Below are positions 10,056 through 26,155 of a DNA stretch of 64,000 bases, one piece after another. A program made the translations under genes and the position numbers. Source of the stretch: Glandiceps talaboti. Its lineage: Eukaryota; Hemichordata; Enteropneusta; Spengelidae. The DNA lies in assembly GCF_964340395.1 (NCBI RefSeq), contig NC_135549.1:10697342-10761341 (forward strand), written 5' to 3'. Position 1 is the first letter of the stretch. Each line of letters begins with the position of its first letter. A model generated the notes under the pieces. That model saw nothing but the letters and a program-made list of their open reading frames with translations. It had not been told where the DNA came from and made no database searches.

Positions 10056-13000
10056 ATGACAGACATTATGGAGTGGTCAGACTTCGGGTTAACCCGATTG
10101 TTCAACCCAGATAACAGTGACTACTTACCAATAGAAGAACAAATAAAACTATACAAACAACGAGATCTGGCTAAAACAAAGTATTTCAAAACAGCGACAA
10201 AAGTATGGGGAACTACCAGGCCACGCAAGAGGCTTATCATAGCACCACCCATGGAGAAGATGGCAGAGAGAGATGTTTCTGTTGTATCACCTCCTTTGAG
10301 ACTCCGTCCCCTCACAACAAAGAAAACCGAAATTGCTGATGCAGACAGAGCTCTATCAGAGACTGAGATTTTAAGACGTCATGAAGAAGAATTGGAGAGA
10401 AAGAGAAGTGGTTTCAAGAGTTGGTATGATGAAAGAAGACAGTTGAGGGAAAGTCTGGAAAGGTTGGGAATGAGCGAGGATTGGTTAGCTGGTAAGCCTG
10501 ATAAAACACCGCTGGAAGAAAAACTTTATAGGAAGATGATGGAAGATAAAATGCCAAAACATGAAGAGCCAAAGGTGAGATGATGTATACTCTATTTCAT
10601 TCCAAAAAAATTAAATTCATGTATGTTTTAACCAGCAATTGTATCGATACAATGCTGGAAACAAAAATCTACAGTATCTATAACCATGGTATAACAAATA
10701 AAAGCCAAACGATGAAACACACTGTTATACAAAGGCAAAATATACAATGTAATGCACTTGTAATTCACATGTCTTTGCTTCATGCATGTTCTTTTATTCT
10801 ATATGGTTTTTAGTGGTACCATTCAATGAAATTAAAAGGAGTGTGACTTGTGTGCAGGTTGCGGGCCAAATAGCAGGTCAATTTGTGGGCTGCGGGCCAA
10901 ATTGCAGGTCAATTTGTGGGCTGTAGGCAAAATTGCGGGCCATTATATATACTGTTTATTCAGGGCCACTGTTGGTTCTATACTGTCTCACTGTACTATA
11001 ATAAAAAGAAAGAAACATTGTCTATCTCTGAATATAGGTTCTTTATGCATATGTGATGAATGGTTTTTACCCTATAAGTCAAAATGTCTGTGAACAACCC
11101 ACAGTCATTGAACAGACACACACATTGTTAAATCCCATTATGTCACTCAGAACTGAATTTCACTATAACAGAGTGACAAGAACTTGATAACTTCCAATTA
11201 CCAGAGGTAATTGTCTTTTTAGCCCCCAGTGGTTATAGGAATGTTGAAAAAGTATATTTAACATACCCGGTAAATCAAGATGAAAGTACTTTTTTATCAG
11301 CAATATTTTTTGTGTGTTTACTGGTCTCAAGTAAATAACCCTATCTCAAAAATATGTACACACATTTCTAACATGAAGACACATAAAGACAGTGTATATT
11401 ATAAATCAGAGAATGCGTATTTTTTGCAATTAGCAAATTGACCCATACTTCGACCAGCAAGCCTGCAAGTTGACCTGCAAAATAACACTACTGCTGAGAA
11501 AGCCAACTGAGGTGCACAACTAGTTGAAGATTCAAGTTGTACTTGATTGTTTTATTACATACACACATACATGTACATTAAAAATCAGTCAGTGTTGGAA
11601 ACTGTTTTTGAAGCCACTCAGGATCTTCAATCAATCAATTTATAAAGTCTTAATTTCTAGTTACCGTAGAAGGCGGCCACTATGCATGCTAGACCGTAGG
11701 AGTTTGACAACGTATTGACTCCCAACTTTTTTTTTATTGTTGAACAATTTTGAAACTTTCTTTTTTTCTTGTTAATGGTCACTTATAATATTAGTACTTT
11801 AGTACCATGTATATATTTTTTACAATATGAATGTATTAATTGTATTGTTTTTCAGATTTTATTTTTGAAAAAATTATGTTGACAACTACTACTACTGCTG
11901 CATGTATTACAAACAAGAAATGCATGTATTTTTCATATCTATTTATTTTTTCTTTAACCTAATTTTTCTTACATGTTTTTAGCGTCTTAGAATACAAGAA
12001 TATAGTGATAGTGCCCTGCCTGACTTTTCTTCAGAGTTTTCATCACTGTCAGAGTCTTCCAAGAAATGTCTGTCAGCTGGTTCCAAGAAAGCTAAACACG
12101 TAATGATAAGAATGGACTGACTGTCACATGTGTGGTGTGAAAGCATTGCTTGCTTAAACCAAGTTGAGACTCTTTTGAAAAGCAGAACACCAAATGAGAT
12201 CTTGTCTACATTAATATACACACTATGACTATTATTATCATTTATAAATATAGTTTGGATACCAAAACAGTATGGTATCAGATAGAAATTATCATCATTT
12301 ACCAGGAATTTCAAGAACTCAGGTTTTTTAATCATTCTGTGTATTAAATGTAGACAAGAAGTGAAGTGTCATAAAAGCTGTGCATTATACTTGCGTTGTA
12401 TGCTATACTTCACCCTTTTGATCCCATGTACAATGTATATACCTACCAACGTATACATACGTGTAGCATACCTACCAACTTATATACATGTAGCACACAT
12501 GTCAACTTATATACATGTAGCATACATCTCAACTTACATACATGTAGCATACTGTTACATGTCAACTCATACATGTAGCATACATGTCAACTTATATATA
12601 CAAGTACATCTAAGAAGCATACATGCCAACTTATACATACATGTAGCATACATGCCAACTTATACATACATGTACGTAGCATACATGCCAACTTATACAT
12701 ACATGTAGCATACATACCAACTTATACATACATGTAGCATACATACCAACTTATACATACATGTAGCATACATACCAACTTATACATACATGTACGTAGC
12801 ATACATGCCAACTTATACATACATGTAGCATACATGAAAAGTTATACATACATGTAGCATACATGAAAACTTATACAAGCACAATATATGTGTACAACAA
12901 AATAATTGATGTTTTCTGCTTTGCAGTGTTTGTCTTTGATTGTAGGTTGTAACTCTCACCTACCTCTGTCTGCCAAGTGCCCTGCTGTGTAGTGCTACCA

Positions 13001-16000
13001 AGCTATGTTACACTTGTGTCAAGTTTGCAATCTTTTGCCACTATGTTATGCAGTACAATTTCTTGCTATTAACAATCTGTTTGCGCATATTAGTTTTAAG
13101 ATTTACATGCGCATAGCTTGTGTGTGTTGTTGCAATGTTTGTTGATCTGATTTGCTGTTTTTTGTGAAACAAATTATTGTATTTACTGAATGGATAAATA
13201 TTAAGCTATCATTCTTGCAAAGATGGTCTTGAATTATTTAATATTTGTTGTTGATACTGTTCCAATTTGTTAGTCTTCCGTTTACCGAGGTAGTAGTAAA
13301 TTATAAGATGAACTAATTGGGATAATCATTTTAATCACATGGTATTAGAAACATGATACACTTGATGCACGTCACTCAGAGTGACTTGATATGTTTGTTT
13401 TGTTTGTTTTATTGTGTGACACCATCACTATATAATGATAGTTGACCTGCAATGGATTTGTTGGTGTGCTGGTTTTAATCTTCACACTTTCACTTGTTGT
13501 TCAAAACTACAAGACAATGCATATTAAAGTTCTGAAAAGTGATGACTAGCTGACTTCAGTAAAAGATTTACATTCAGTGGATGTATTTTCTCGTAATGGC
13601 AAATAGACTTGATTCCTTTAGATTGGCACTAATTCTAGTTTGTCTACTGCATTGATACAGAGTGTAAAGGAACCTACCCCTCCACCAACACGAATTGCAT
13701 CACCCACCATAGTGAAACCCCCACCTGAAGCTTTAGCTACCATTACGAAGCATCTCCACGACAACAGGATACGTCTGATTGACTTATTTGCCAGGGCTGA
13801 TAAGGACAAGAATTGGATGATTACCAGAGTGGAGTTTGAACACTGTATCAATGATGTAAGTGTAACACCACCAAAGAACACAGCACCCTCTAGTGGTATA
13901 ACTTAGTAGTGGCTTGTAACATGGCATGAGCCTCATTGCTACACCTCGAGTTATTGATGTGCAAGGCAGAAAAGCTTATTTTCAGTTCTTTTTACTTGAA
14001 ATCACAGGAGTAATCAATTGATTTGAAATCACAGGAGTAATCTAGTGATTTGAAATCACAGGAGTAATTTATTGATTTGAAATCACAGGAGTAATCTAGT
14101 GATTTGAAATCACAGGATTTATCTAGTGATTTGTTTATTGTTGTTATAGACACCTGTATTTCATCTAATTCAGCTTATGGCCATAACATCGTACTTCACC
14201 AGGAGTTACGACAAGACAGAGTGAAACTGTATCTTAGGTGCATTAGTAATAAAACTCTGTTCAAATTTGAAAAAAAATGGTAACAAAGTAGATGAGAGTT
14301 GTTATGTGAAACTTTGATGATACTAACAATATAACCAGTACAGTATATTTTTGAATGATGTAAAAAATGTGTCATTTACTAGTGATAGCATTTCTCGTTT
14401 TGTCTTTGTAGGCCAAAATACCGTTATCTAGTTACTTACTGGAAGAGTTGATGAATTCCCTGGACACAGACATGAATGACCAGCTAGACTACAGGGAATT
14501 AGTACAAGGAATGAAGGAATTTCAGATAGATGAAAGACAGCGTAGGAGAGCCAGGATGGAAAGTACTGGTGAGTTCATTGACAATTACTTTCCCTTTGAA
14601 CTCAATTTTATAGTTTTGTTCAAAAAAGGAAGAAACCATCAAAGTAGAAAATGGTGATCGATGATAAAAACTGCTATGATTGGAATTTTGGTTGACATCC
14701 TTTGATCAGCAGTACATCACTGTACTGTATAGATGCTTTCACGGTAGAAACTTTGTGATAAATATTATACTTACTCAGCTATACATTGTACATGAAATGA
14801 CCCCATCAATGCCATAGACAGGTTATGGTCAATATGAAATTGCCAGGAGTACTGGTATGCATTGACTTTGAAGTTTATACATTTTTATTGTGATTTTAGG
14901 TACTAGTTCTAATTTCATGAGGGAATCAGACAGAACACCGAGATCAAGAGAATCTCCAGCCACTAGGAAATCGCGTGGGTCTCCAGGAAGACCACTGACT
15001 AGAACACCGGACAAACGTGTGGACTCTGCAGCTTCACAGAGATCAGTTGTTAGTTTTGCTGCATCAGATGCTTCTGAAGCACCTTCATTGGGCATACCTA
15101 AAGTGGATATCACTGAACAAATAACCATGGCAACTGATGATCTGATGATGAAGAGGAAAAAAGAAAAAGTTTTTAATAAACAGGTGAGTGTATTTATCAA
15201 GCACTAGGTATTCTCAGATAGTGACTTTTATGAATTCATGGACTCCAGCTACCCACGGCCACATACATGTATATCTCTCTTATTAAAACAATGTTGACTG
15301 TCACTATGGTTTCTATGTTAGCATACACTGGGAGATCTCATGCTTGAAGGTATTCAGCCACATATATACAAGGATCAAATTTGAAGAGTGCTTGTAAACA
15401 CTCACCAGTTCAGTACATGTATAAAATTACCATATGGAGAATATGATAAATACAACTGAAATGTACTGATGGTCAGTCAGCCGGTTTGCTTACATGATAA
15501 GGTCTGCTGTCGCTCACCACTGAACAGAAATGCCATGTTGACTGTTAGCATGAGATAGACAAAAGTGTCATCTGCACAGTTTTACACTTAGCGTACTTGG
15601 GAGAATCTAACTGACAAATGATGAACTACTCAAACCAAGGATGAATAGATAGTTGAAATGGTGATATCAATATGTTATAAGTCATGATAATAAAAAACTG
15701 ATCATTTATTTGTTGTTTTATCAACCAGGCTAAAATTGCAAGTGCTGGCAAGAAGAAATTAAAATCCGGTAATAAAGACAAGGGTAAAGTAAAGACAGGT
15801 AACCGTGCTGTTGACAGCCATGCAATGGCTAGTACACTAGGTGGTGGTACTGCTGAATCTATCAATATATACAGAGAAGAAAGACTGAAGGAATACCACA
15901 AGATTATTAGATTGTGTACAGAAAGGAATATTCCATTTACACACCATGTTTTAGAAAGAGGTGAGTTGATGATGTGTATCAGTGGTGTTGCCATGGTTTT

Positions 16001-17496
16001 TAGCAATTTTGGTTTTAAAGTATAATAAGTGAAGTTAGTGGTGATGTAGGGATCATGTTGTTTGTCTGTTGATACATGGATTTGATAACAGCTTTGAAAT
16101 ACTGAAAACTGTTAGGGTTGATGAATATGGAACTTGTTGGGGTATGACCGTTTGCAGTATCTGGTCACAAAAGTATTTAATTGTACATGTTCTGGTATTC
16201 AAAGCTGAGAAATGTGATGAACTGTTGATACTTTATAGCACAGTCATATTATTGTTAGAATTAGTGCCAATTTTTCACATTTTTTTACTCTCTCTTTCCT
16301 TCTTCTCACAGCACTGCTGACACCTGGAGACAAACCACCTTCAGGTATCAGAAAAAAAATACACCAACCTGGAGTAGACATATTGATATCGTCCCACTTT
16401 GCTGACCCACCACCCAGACCCAAAACCCCCATCGAAGTCAAACATGCAGACAAAGTACATCGTAGCAGGACAGGTGAACTTTTGATGGAAGCCAAACATA
16501 CCTACCCACAAAGGAGACACATAGAACCACAGAAAACTGTAGTCAACTTATCGACTGGAAGGGCGTTCATCTCAAACAAAGTGAATTGTTGGTTATCATT
16601 TGAAGAGTATGAATATCTTACAAGGTAAAGATGATTCAAATCATTCACTTTCAATTGTTACTTACTAACCCCCCCCCTCCCCGAGTTGAAGTAGACCTTC
16701 CCAATGAATAGCTCCCTTTAGTGGTAATGTATAGAAAGGTGAAGTAGTTGATGAAATATAATCAGAATTATTTTATTGACATAAGTGTTTACATTGACAT
16801 GTGCATTAGGTGTTATGTCAGAATACTGTATACAGTAGCACTTTGTTCCTATCCTTGTTAGACACATTCCTTCACACACATACCTACACAGGGTATACCA
16901 GAAAACTACACACTACATAAAAAGACACCATTTTTGAAATGTCTAATTTTGGCAAAAGATTTAAGTTTTGTCTATACAGTGTGTTACACTGTGATTTGGT
17001 TACTTTGATAAATGGACCATTTCAATTTGACTTATTTTTCTAAAGTACTGTGTTGTGCAAGGCATTGAATTCATATTCATCATTTCGTCAATAAGTTGAT
17101 GTTCAGTTTGTACCAGGAATTTTTCTAACCTACCCCTAGTAGAATATCAAACCTCAGACCACTGTCTGAGGTCAAACCCAGTCATGTGTTATTGTTGTCA
17201 TATTATAACATATTTTCCTTTTCACTTTCAGGCATTTAGAGAAACGCTATGTTGTGTTGAGTGGCAAAGTTGACAATGATGCATTCTGGCCTGGCTACAT
17301 GCTGGACAAGATCCGACTATGTTTGGACAAACCAGACCATGCTATAGGTCCTGCCACAGTGTTTCAGTCAACAGCACAGAACAAGCCAACAAACTTAGGA
17401 TACAACAACAACCTACAATCATGGCCTGCCAGCGCACAGTATGTACAATATGGAGACATCACACAACAAAAGAGATATACTGTGGATCCTAAATAG
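10056..17496 (+). CDS. EFCAB12: EF-hand calcium-binding domain protein 12 orthologue
   Basis: Coding exons: 10056-10574, 11983-12099, 13622-13855, 14412-14568, 14900-15183, 15729-15960, 16312-16624, 17232-17496 (TAG). All junctions are GT-AG and phases agree; the product is 706 residues (human about 570). Matches to the human protein as recalled: KSWYDERRQLRESLERLGM, then a linker; RIRLIDLFARADKDKN (first EF-hand); RLCTERNIPFTHHVLERALL; and the C-terminal DAFWPGYMLDKIRLCLD. Two canonical loops: residues 272-283 (D, D, N, E12) and 308-319 (D, D, N, D, E12). The Ser/Arg/Pro-rich exon 14900-15183 and Lys-rich start of 15729-15960 form a longer linker. EFCAB12 is poorly characterised and linked to ciliated cells. 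The start is the first ATG after the leader splice. Confidence 0.9.
10860..10941. repeat. 31-bp tandem repeat, about 2.5 copies
   Basis: TGCGGGCCAAAT and following sequence recurs at 10860, 10891 and, degenerated, 10922. It lies in EFCAB12 intron 2 (10575-11982), which otherwise shows nothing recognisable. Confidence 0.85.
12440..12880. repeat. Minisatellite of about 29-bp units
   Basis: At least a dozen imperfect units built on CATGTAGCATACATGCCAAC and TTATACATA lie in EFCAB12 intron 3 (12100-13621). Units differ by CGTA insertions and GCC/ACC/GAAAA substitutions. It makes a spurious Tyr/His/Thr-rich ORF. Confidence 0.95.
13998..14132. repeat. 27-bp tandem repeat, five copies
   Basis: GAAATCACAGGAGTAATC recurs every 27 bp in EFCAB12 intron 4 (13856-14411). 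Copies differ mainly in the last third. Confidence 0.92.
17151..17172. repeat. Short perfect inverted repeat
   Basis: ACCTCAGAC, four bases, GTCTGAGGT, near the 3' end of EFCAB12 intron 8. The arm resembles the hairpin at 6155-6182. Confidence 0.7.
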
Positions 17497-18792
17497 AAGA
17501 TTGCAGCATTATTGACGCAACAATGTTCAAATCGATGGCTAAAATAGATATGGGAGTTTGGGCTTAAGTTTAACAATTACGATACAATGTCCATTGGAAG
17601 TATTGATCTGATAGTAATGTCCAAAAGAATGTATCATTGATATTTTCATTGTCAATATAGGGAATCACTGTAGGTTTGTCTAAAACAGACAGCAACAAAC
17701 ATTTTATGTGAATTATATTGACAAATTAACACATTATTTTGGGACAAACTGAAGATCATTATATCCAATAGGGTAACCATAGAGATTGTTTTATTGAGAC
17801 GTCATACCTATTTCAGCATTATTGAGCTTTTTTTTTATTTCTAGGAGCCATCCAAGGTTTATCATATTTAGTTTATGCATGTCCAGTTTGATTGTATTAG
17901 AGATGTCAAAATGTAAAATATATATAATATTCATTTACAGTAAATTTTGTTTGTCTTTAAATCAAACAGACATGGCCATGACAAAGAGCTAAAACATTAC
18001 AGATTAGGTACACATGAAGTGAAAATATAAAACACAGCACAAGTAGAGAAATATGAATTATTCTGTCAGGGTATAATCCAAATGAATCTTACATATTATA
18101 TTATAGACAGGTGGCTTAGATGTTTGTGCTTCTCCTGCATAAAAAATGACAATTTAATTATGTGAACATTTGTGCAAGTGTAAGTTAAATTTAGCGTAGT
18201 TTCACAAACGATAGCATTGCACGGTCACTTTAATACTGTAAAAATAGCAATTCAACGTTAATATTCATTGGGGAGTCGAGAGTGTATAGCCAGTCTGTAT
18301 TAATGTACACATGCATGTAGTAAAAAGTAGGCATATTCTTGTGTCAGTTAGCAGTGAATATTTACTTCAAAGCATTCTTACTCTCTTTTAAAATGTTATA
18401 TTTTGATTTAAGTTATTCTGCTTGAATTGTTACTGGGAGAAAAAAGTGTTTTTAGTATTTACATATTTTTCAAAATCATAAGTTGTTTAGTTTTGTCTTC
18501 CTAGGATTATCACTAATAGTCAGATTGCTGGCAGTGCCATCAAGCTTCCTACAACTGAACATTTGATAAAACTCTTTCTTTGTCTCTCAAAATACATTTC
18601 ATCCAAGATGATCCTTTCATTATTTTATGACCCATCATTTTGAATGCAACTTTTGGACTGATATTTTACCTATTTTTGCATTTTACAGATGAATTATTTT
18701 TAAATTATTTTACATTTTCTTCCACTTAATACTCTATGCATTTCTTTCTGATTTCAATGCAAAATTTTCTGTGACATTTATTGCAGTGTATT

Positions 18793-18798
18793 AATAAA
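18793..18798 (+). terminator. Candidate EFCAB12 poly(A) signal AATAAA
   Basis: First good AATAAA on the plus strand after the EFCAB12 stop, about 1.3 kb downstream. Not confirmed by transcript data. Confidence 0.4.
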
Positions 18799-18887
18799 AT
18801 GATGACATTTTCCTGTTTTCTTCAAAAAGAGATGATAAGCCATAAGTGACATCAAATTTGAAGCGGTTCTGTCAGGCACATACTAGT

Positions 18888-18966
18888 AGTCTGTAAGGTA
18901 TGCCATGACAGGGCGCCCTCACACATCAGCTAGAGCAGGCCGTAGCACCATAACATATCTTACATT
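18888..18966. mobile_element. MITE-like fold-back element, family 1, copy A
   Basis: Starts AGTCTGTAAGGTATGCCATG and ends in the imperfect complement (CATAACATATCTTAC). It carries the internal GGGCGCCCTCACA shared with copy B. Confidence 0.7.
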
Positions 18967-19432
18967 ATGTATTAAGGTGCACTGCTACGCATATTCATTG
19001 CTTCTTCCATTTTTTGTACTTTCAGGAAAAAATCCTAAGAATGACATTTTACTTGACTTGTAACAGCTGAGCGTTGATAACCAAGTTTTATGCAGTTTCA
19101 TTGTATAATTGATATCAATGCTTTGAGTGGTAATGTAACAGTAATGTTGTCCAATTCATGAATCATGAAATTTATCTTTTGGTGTCTGTTTACAAGTAAA
19201 ATTCAATCCTAGTAAAAAGTACTTCATGACAAAATGCAATAGTGATTCCTGTAAACAGTTATATGCCATTCAATATAACGTTATGGGTACTTACTTTTTA
19301 TGAACTACGATCTTCTACTCTTTTACATTATTTTGTTGAATGGTACAGATTGCATATTTTATTTACAAAGTAATCGTCAATGTGTATTTTTAGACCTAAA
19401 CTATCATATCAACTGTATCTAAGTAAAATTTG

Positions 19433-19446
19433 CCACCAGAGGGCGA
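19433..19446. promoter_or_regulatory. CTCF-like motif
   Basis: CCACCAGAGGGCGA closely fits the bilaterian CTCF core. It lies in the convergent intergenic region. A similar motif is at 56268. Confidence 0.35.
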
Positions 19447-20091
19447 TATATCAGAGAAAATATGCAAGCAGCTTGGATAAGTGTACTTATTCAAATTTAA
19501 AGTCAAATGCTTAGAACTTCCACTTTCAGTTCGGATAACAAGTTTACAACATTTTTATGTTTTCAATTTTTCATCGAAATTCTTGTGTTGTGTGTATATG
19601 TATACATATAATGAGATATCACAAATGATACATCTGATATGAATTGTGTCATTGTATTGCCCATATATGGCTAAAGTATACTTTGCCAAATATATGTAGT
19701 GACATGGTTGCCAAATTTGATTATTGAAATCATGTCAAAATAACATTGTAAATCTAAATGAATTATCAAAATCATGTGATATGGCTAACTAATTGATATA
19801 ATTATGTCTTATGAATGATATGGCTATTAATTAATACTCTCTAACGGATATGGCTAAATACTGGTATTGGATATACTTCTCATGTAAACAGATTCAAATT
19901 TCAACTTGAAAAATGTTATCTTTAGGGTTTTTTGGAAGACTTTTAACAGTGTGTGTGATATTAGCTCATTTTAAATGTACAGTATTGAATACAAGAGAAA
20001 TATTTTTTACAGCATGGAGTATGGTAGATTTTACTAAATTACATTGAAAATGTATGCCAAAATAGAAAAGAACAAATTCCCATAGACTTCA

Positions 20092-20113
20092 CATACATAC
20101 ATACATACATACA
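20092..20113. repeat. Short CATA microsatellite
   Basis: Five CATA units followed by imperfect CA sequence. Confidence 0.85.
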
Positions 20114-20537
20114 TATGCACGCACACACAGAGACATACACTTAATATAGCTGGTACACGTACATTCCCTATCCCACCTGTGTTTTTGTTCCAAAACAATG
20201 GAATTCTTGATATCATACTAACCATTTCAATATGTAAAGTATCAAAATAACTGACAATATTCGTGTGCTAGTTCTAAGACTTGGTGTGTACAGTATTCAG
20301 GTAATAAAAGAGATTATGGTTTAAAATATTTGTTTTGTGATGTTTGTGTGGATTATGAGTAAAGACACAGTGTATCCTATGAAGAAAGCCTGAATTGAAC
20401 ATATTTACACAGTCAAACTTTTTGAATAATTAGTAGTAGCCAAATTTAAAACCATTGAAACTTTGCTGATATTTCTCAAGAATTACACCTCAGTACCCCA
20501 AACTTATATGAAACAAATCAAAGTATGTGCCAAATAT

Positions 20538-20621
20538 TAGTTTGTAAGGTATGCTGTGTTAGGGCGCCCTCACATAACGAGGCCGGTGAGGGCAGTATAA
20601 CATGACATATCTTACAGTCTA
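20538..20621. mobile_element. MITE-like fold-back element, family 1, copy B
   Basis: Left end TAGTTTGTAAGGTATGCTGT; complement of the right end is TAGACTGTAAGATATGTCAT. Both arms continue to a shared CCCTCAC about 30 bp in, giving a terminal inverted repeat of roughly 35 bp. Confidence 0.75.
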
Positions 20622-20817
20622 GCTCAGTATATGAAAAGAAGACTGCTATACAGTACTCGTTATCACACTCAAACTCTTACTTGTTCCTGTTTTGGAATAT
20701 ATACTCCTTATTTATTAAAATAAAAATATACAGGATTTTGAGAAAAACATGTTGTGACTTGTTCCATGTCCACAAGTAATGAGACATACACACATGCAAT
20801 TGAATACAAACCAAGGC

Positions 20818-20823
20818 TTTTAT
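20818..20823 (-). terminator. Candidate NAA10 poly(A) signal AATAAA
   Basis: AATAAA on the minus strand, about 610 bases past the NAA10 stop. Positional inference only. Confidence 0.4.
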
Positions 20824-21433
20824 TGATCACAAGAGTTTTGTTATATTCCAATATTGTCTTCAAATACAGACTAGTGTATTATATTTGGTATACCCTGATC
20901 TACACAGCACCAGATGCTGCTTGGAAATACATCCAATGTTTAACTTGATGAAAACAGAGACACAGATCATGAATATGTCGTAATCAATAGATGGAAAACT
21001 GAAGTACTAATGATCTTTGTGCAATAAAAAGATCAACCAACAAAAGATGTTTTTTTCGTCAGTAAAAAAAAAATATAGCCAAAGTAAATATAGCTAAACT
21101 AGATAGAAAGTGGCTTCATTAGATTTGTTTACAAGGAGTTGGGACACCCCAATCCCCAATCCCTTCAAATCATCCACTGAACAAATTACTTATCATGGGA
21201 AACTATTTCTATAAAAGGGTTCATTTTGGGGTATTTCACACATTCTGAGACAATCATGATTTTTACTTGTATACTCAGGACAAATGCCAGATTGTGTTTG
21301 AATCCTCTGATTGTTGAGTCAGCTGTGTGGTAAAAAAGGTGTTTCAACTATATAACATGGGGTAGGGAGTGGATGTTTTTCATATTGTGATAATTACTGT
21401 TAGTGAACTAATATTAAAACAGAGTAGTTTCTA

Positions 21434-24759
<3,326 letters not shown>

Positions 24760-24828
24760 GATGACGACTTAATGACAAAATTACAAGATTCGGACTGCTA
24801 GACACGTGAACTTCTGACTTCAATTTTT

Positions 24829-24844
24829 CAATATGGCTTCCGCC
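24829..24844. promoter_or_regulatory. NAA10 promoter: YY1-like plus ETS-like sites
   Basis: CAATATGGCTTCCGCC lies 70-85 bases upstream of the NAA10 ATG. On the minus strand it reads GGCGGAAG (ETS-like) next to CCATATTG (YY1-like). No TATA box is visible; the leader seems unspliced. Confidence 0.4.
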
Positions 24845-25372
24845 TCGAATTCCTATCGAGCCGATGATAGAGGGCGTCCTCACTACCATCAGGCAAAGCC
24901 AAGGTATTATTAGTACAGTCATTGGAAGCACATAAATATGTTCCATATCTGAAATTATGACCAACAACTTTGCTAAATCTAGGTAGATCTTCAGGTACCT
25001 GTAATTGGCTACCCTCCCAAATTCATAGCATATTTCTTGGTGTAGAGAGTTTCTGAAGACAGTAATATTAAAACAGTCTCTGGGCTATAGATGCGATGAC
25101 AGGTGGTGGGATGAGTCAATATTGGTTTGAGGGCAATTATAATTTTATATCTCAGTGGATATGTCATGAGTGCTCTTAATAGTATAATTTTGTTTCATTT
25201 ATTTTTTTTCATCGCAAGTATGTTATGAAGGAATAACAAGTGTGTATTTTAATACTCACATGTTTTCTTCTTCAGTGGTTATTTATTCAATTACTATGCC
25301 TTCACACTTATAAAAATTGTATTACAAATATAAAATGTTTACATAGATGCATATACATATAAACACACATGT

Positions 25373-25399
25373 ACACACACACACACACACACACACACA
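25373..25399. repeat. (CA)n microsatellite
   Basis: About thirteen CA units. Confidence 0.95.
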
Positions 25400-25865
25400 A
25401 TTTGAACAGTCCATTGTAATTGTAGTAATGTGAAAATTAAATTTGTACTAAATCTCACAAAGTATTGGTTGATATATCAAAGTCTTATATAGTTATCTGA
25501 TAGGTATTACATTGTTAAGGTACAAGTATAGAAAAATTAACACTAAACTACAAATTATCATCATGGTAATACTTGATTAAAATGTGATGCACGTTATTTC
25601 TTTATATGTAGATAAGTGGACACTGTGATAGAACTGAAGTTTGATGAAATTTCCTAAGATAAGGAAGTGGTCAGTTTCTTTGGTGGGGACTGAGAGGTCA
25701 TTTGGGGATGGGATCATCCTGTTTTGGTTTTTGCAGGGAGGGGGTCAGAAGCATTTTATTTTACCAGTGAATAAATCAACTCACCCACCTGAAACAAACT
25801 ATTTTGATGCAAATATCTTCAGTAAATCATGTATTATCACATATTGAGAGCATCTGATATATATC

Positions 25866-25870
25866 ACTCA

Positions 25871-25915
<45 letters not shown>

Positions 25916-26122
25916 ACACACACACGCACACATACATACATACATACATAGACACTCACACACATACATACATACATACATATATACATATACATACATA
26001 CATACATGCATACATACATACATACATACAAACAGACACACACATGTACGTACACACACATACACAGATACACAGATACTCACACACGCACACACACACG
26101 CACACACACACACACACACACA

Positions 26123-26153
<31 letters not shown>
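25866..26153. repeat. Compound (CA)n/(CATA)n microsatellite
   Basis: Alternating CA dinucleotide and CATA tetranucleotide blocks over about 290 bp. All ORFs here are artefacts of the repeat. Confidence 0.97.

Positions 26154-26155
<2 letters not shown>

Larger units (their letters stand above)
17497..21433. other. Convergent 3' flanks of EFCAB12 and NAA10
   Basis: No further coding exon was recognised. It holds candidate poly(A) signals for both genes (18793 plus; 20818 minus), two copies of a fold-back repeat family (18888-18966, 20538-20621), a CTCF-like motif (19433-19446) and a short CATA tract (20092-20113). EFCAB12's 3' UTR probably reaches about 18.8 kb. Confidence 0.6.

Noticed and set aside
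13998-14132. Regularly spaced direct repeats resembling a CRISPR array
   Set aside because: Continuous 27-bp tandem repeat with no unique spacers, in an intron of an animal gene.
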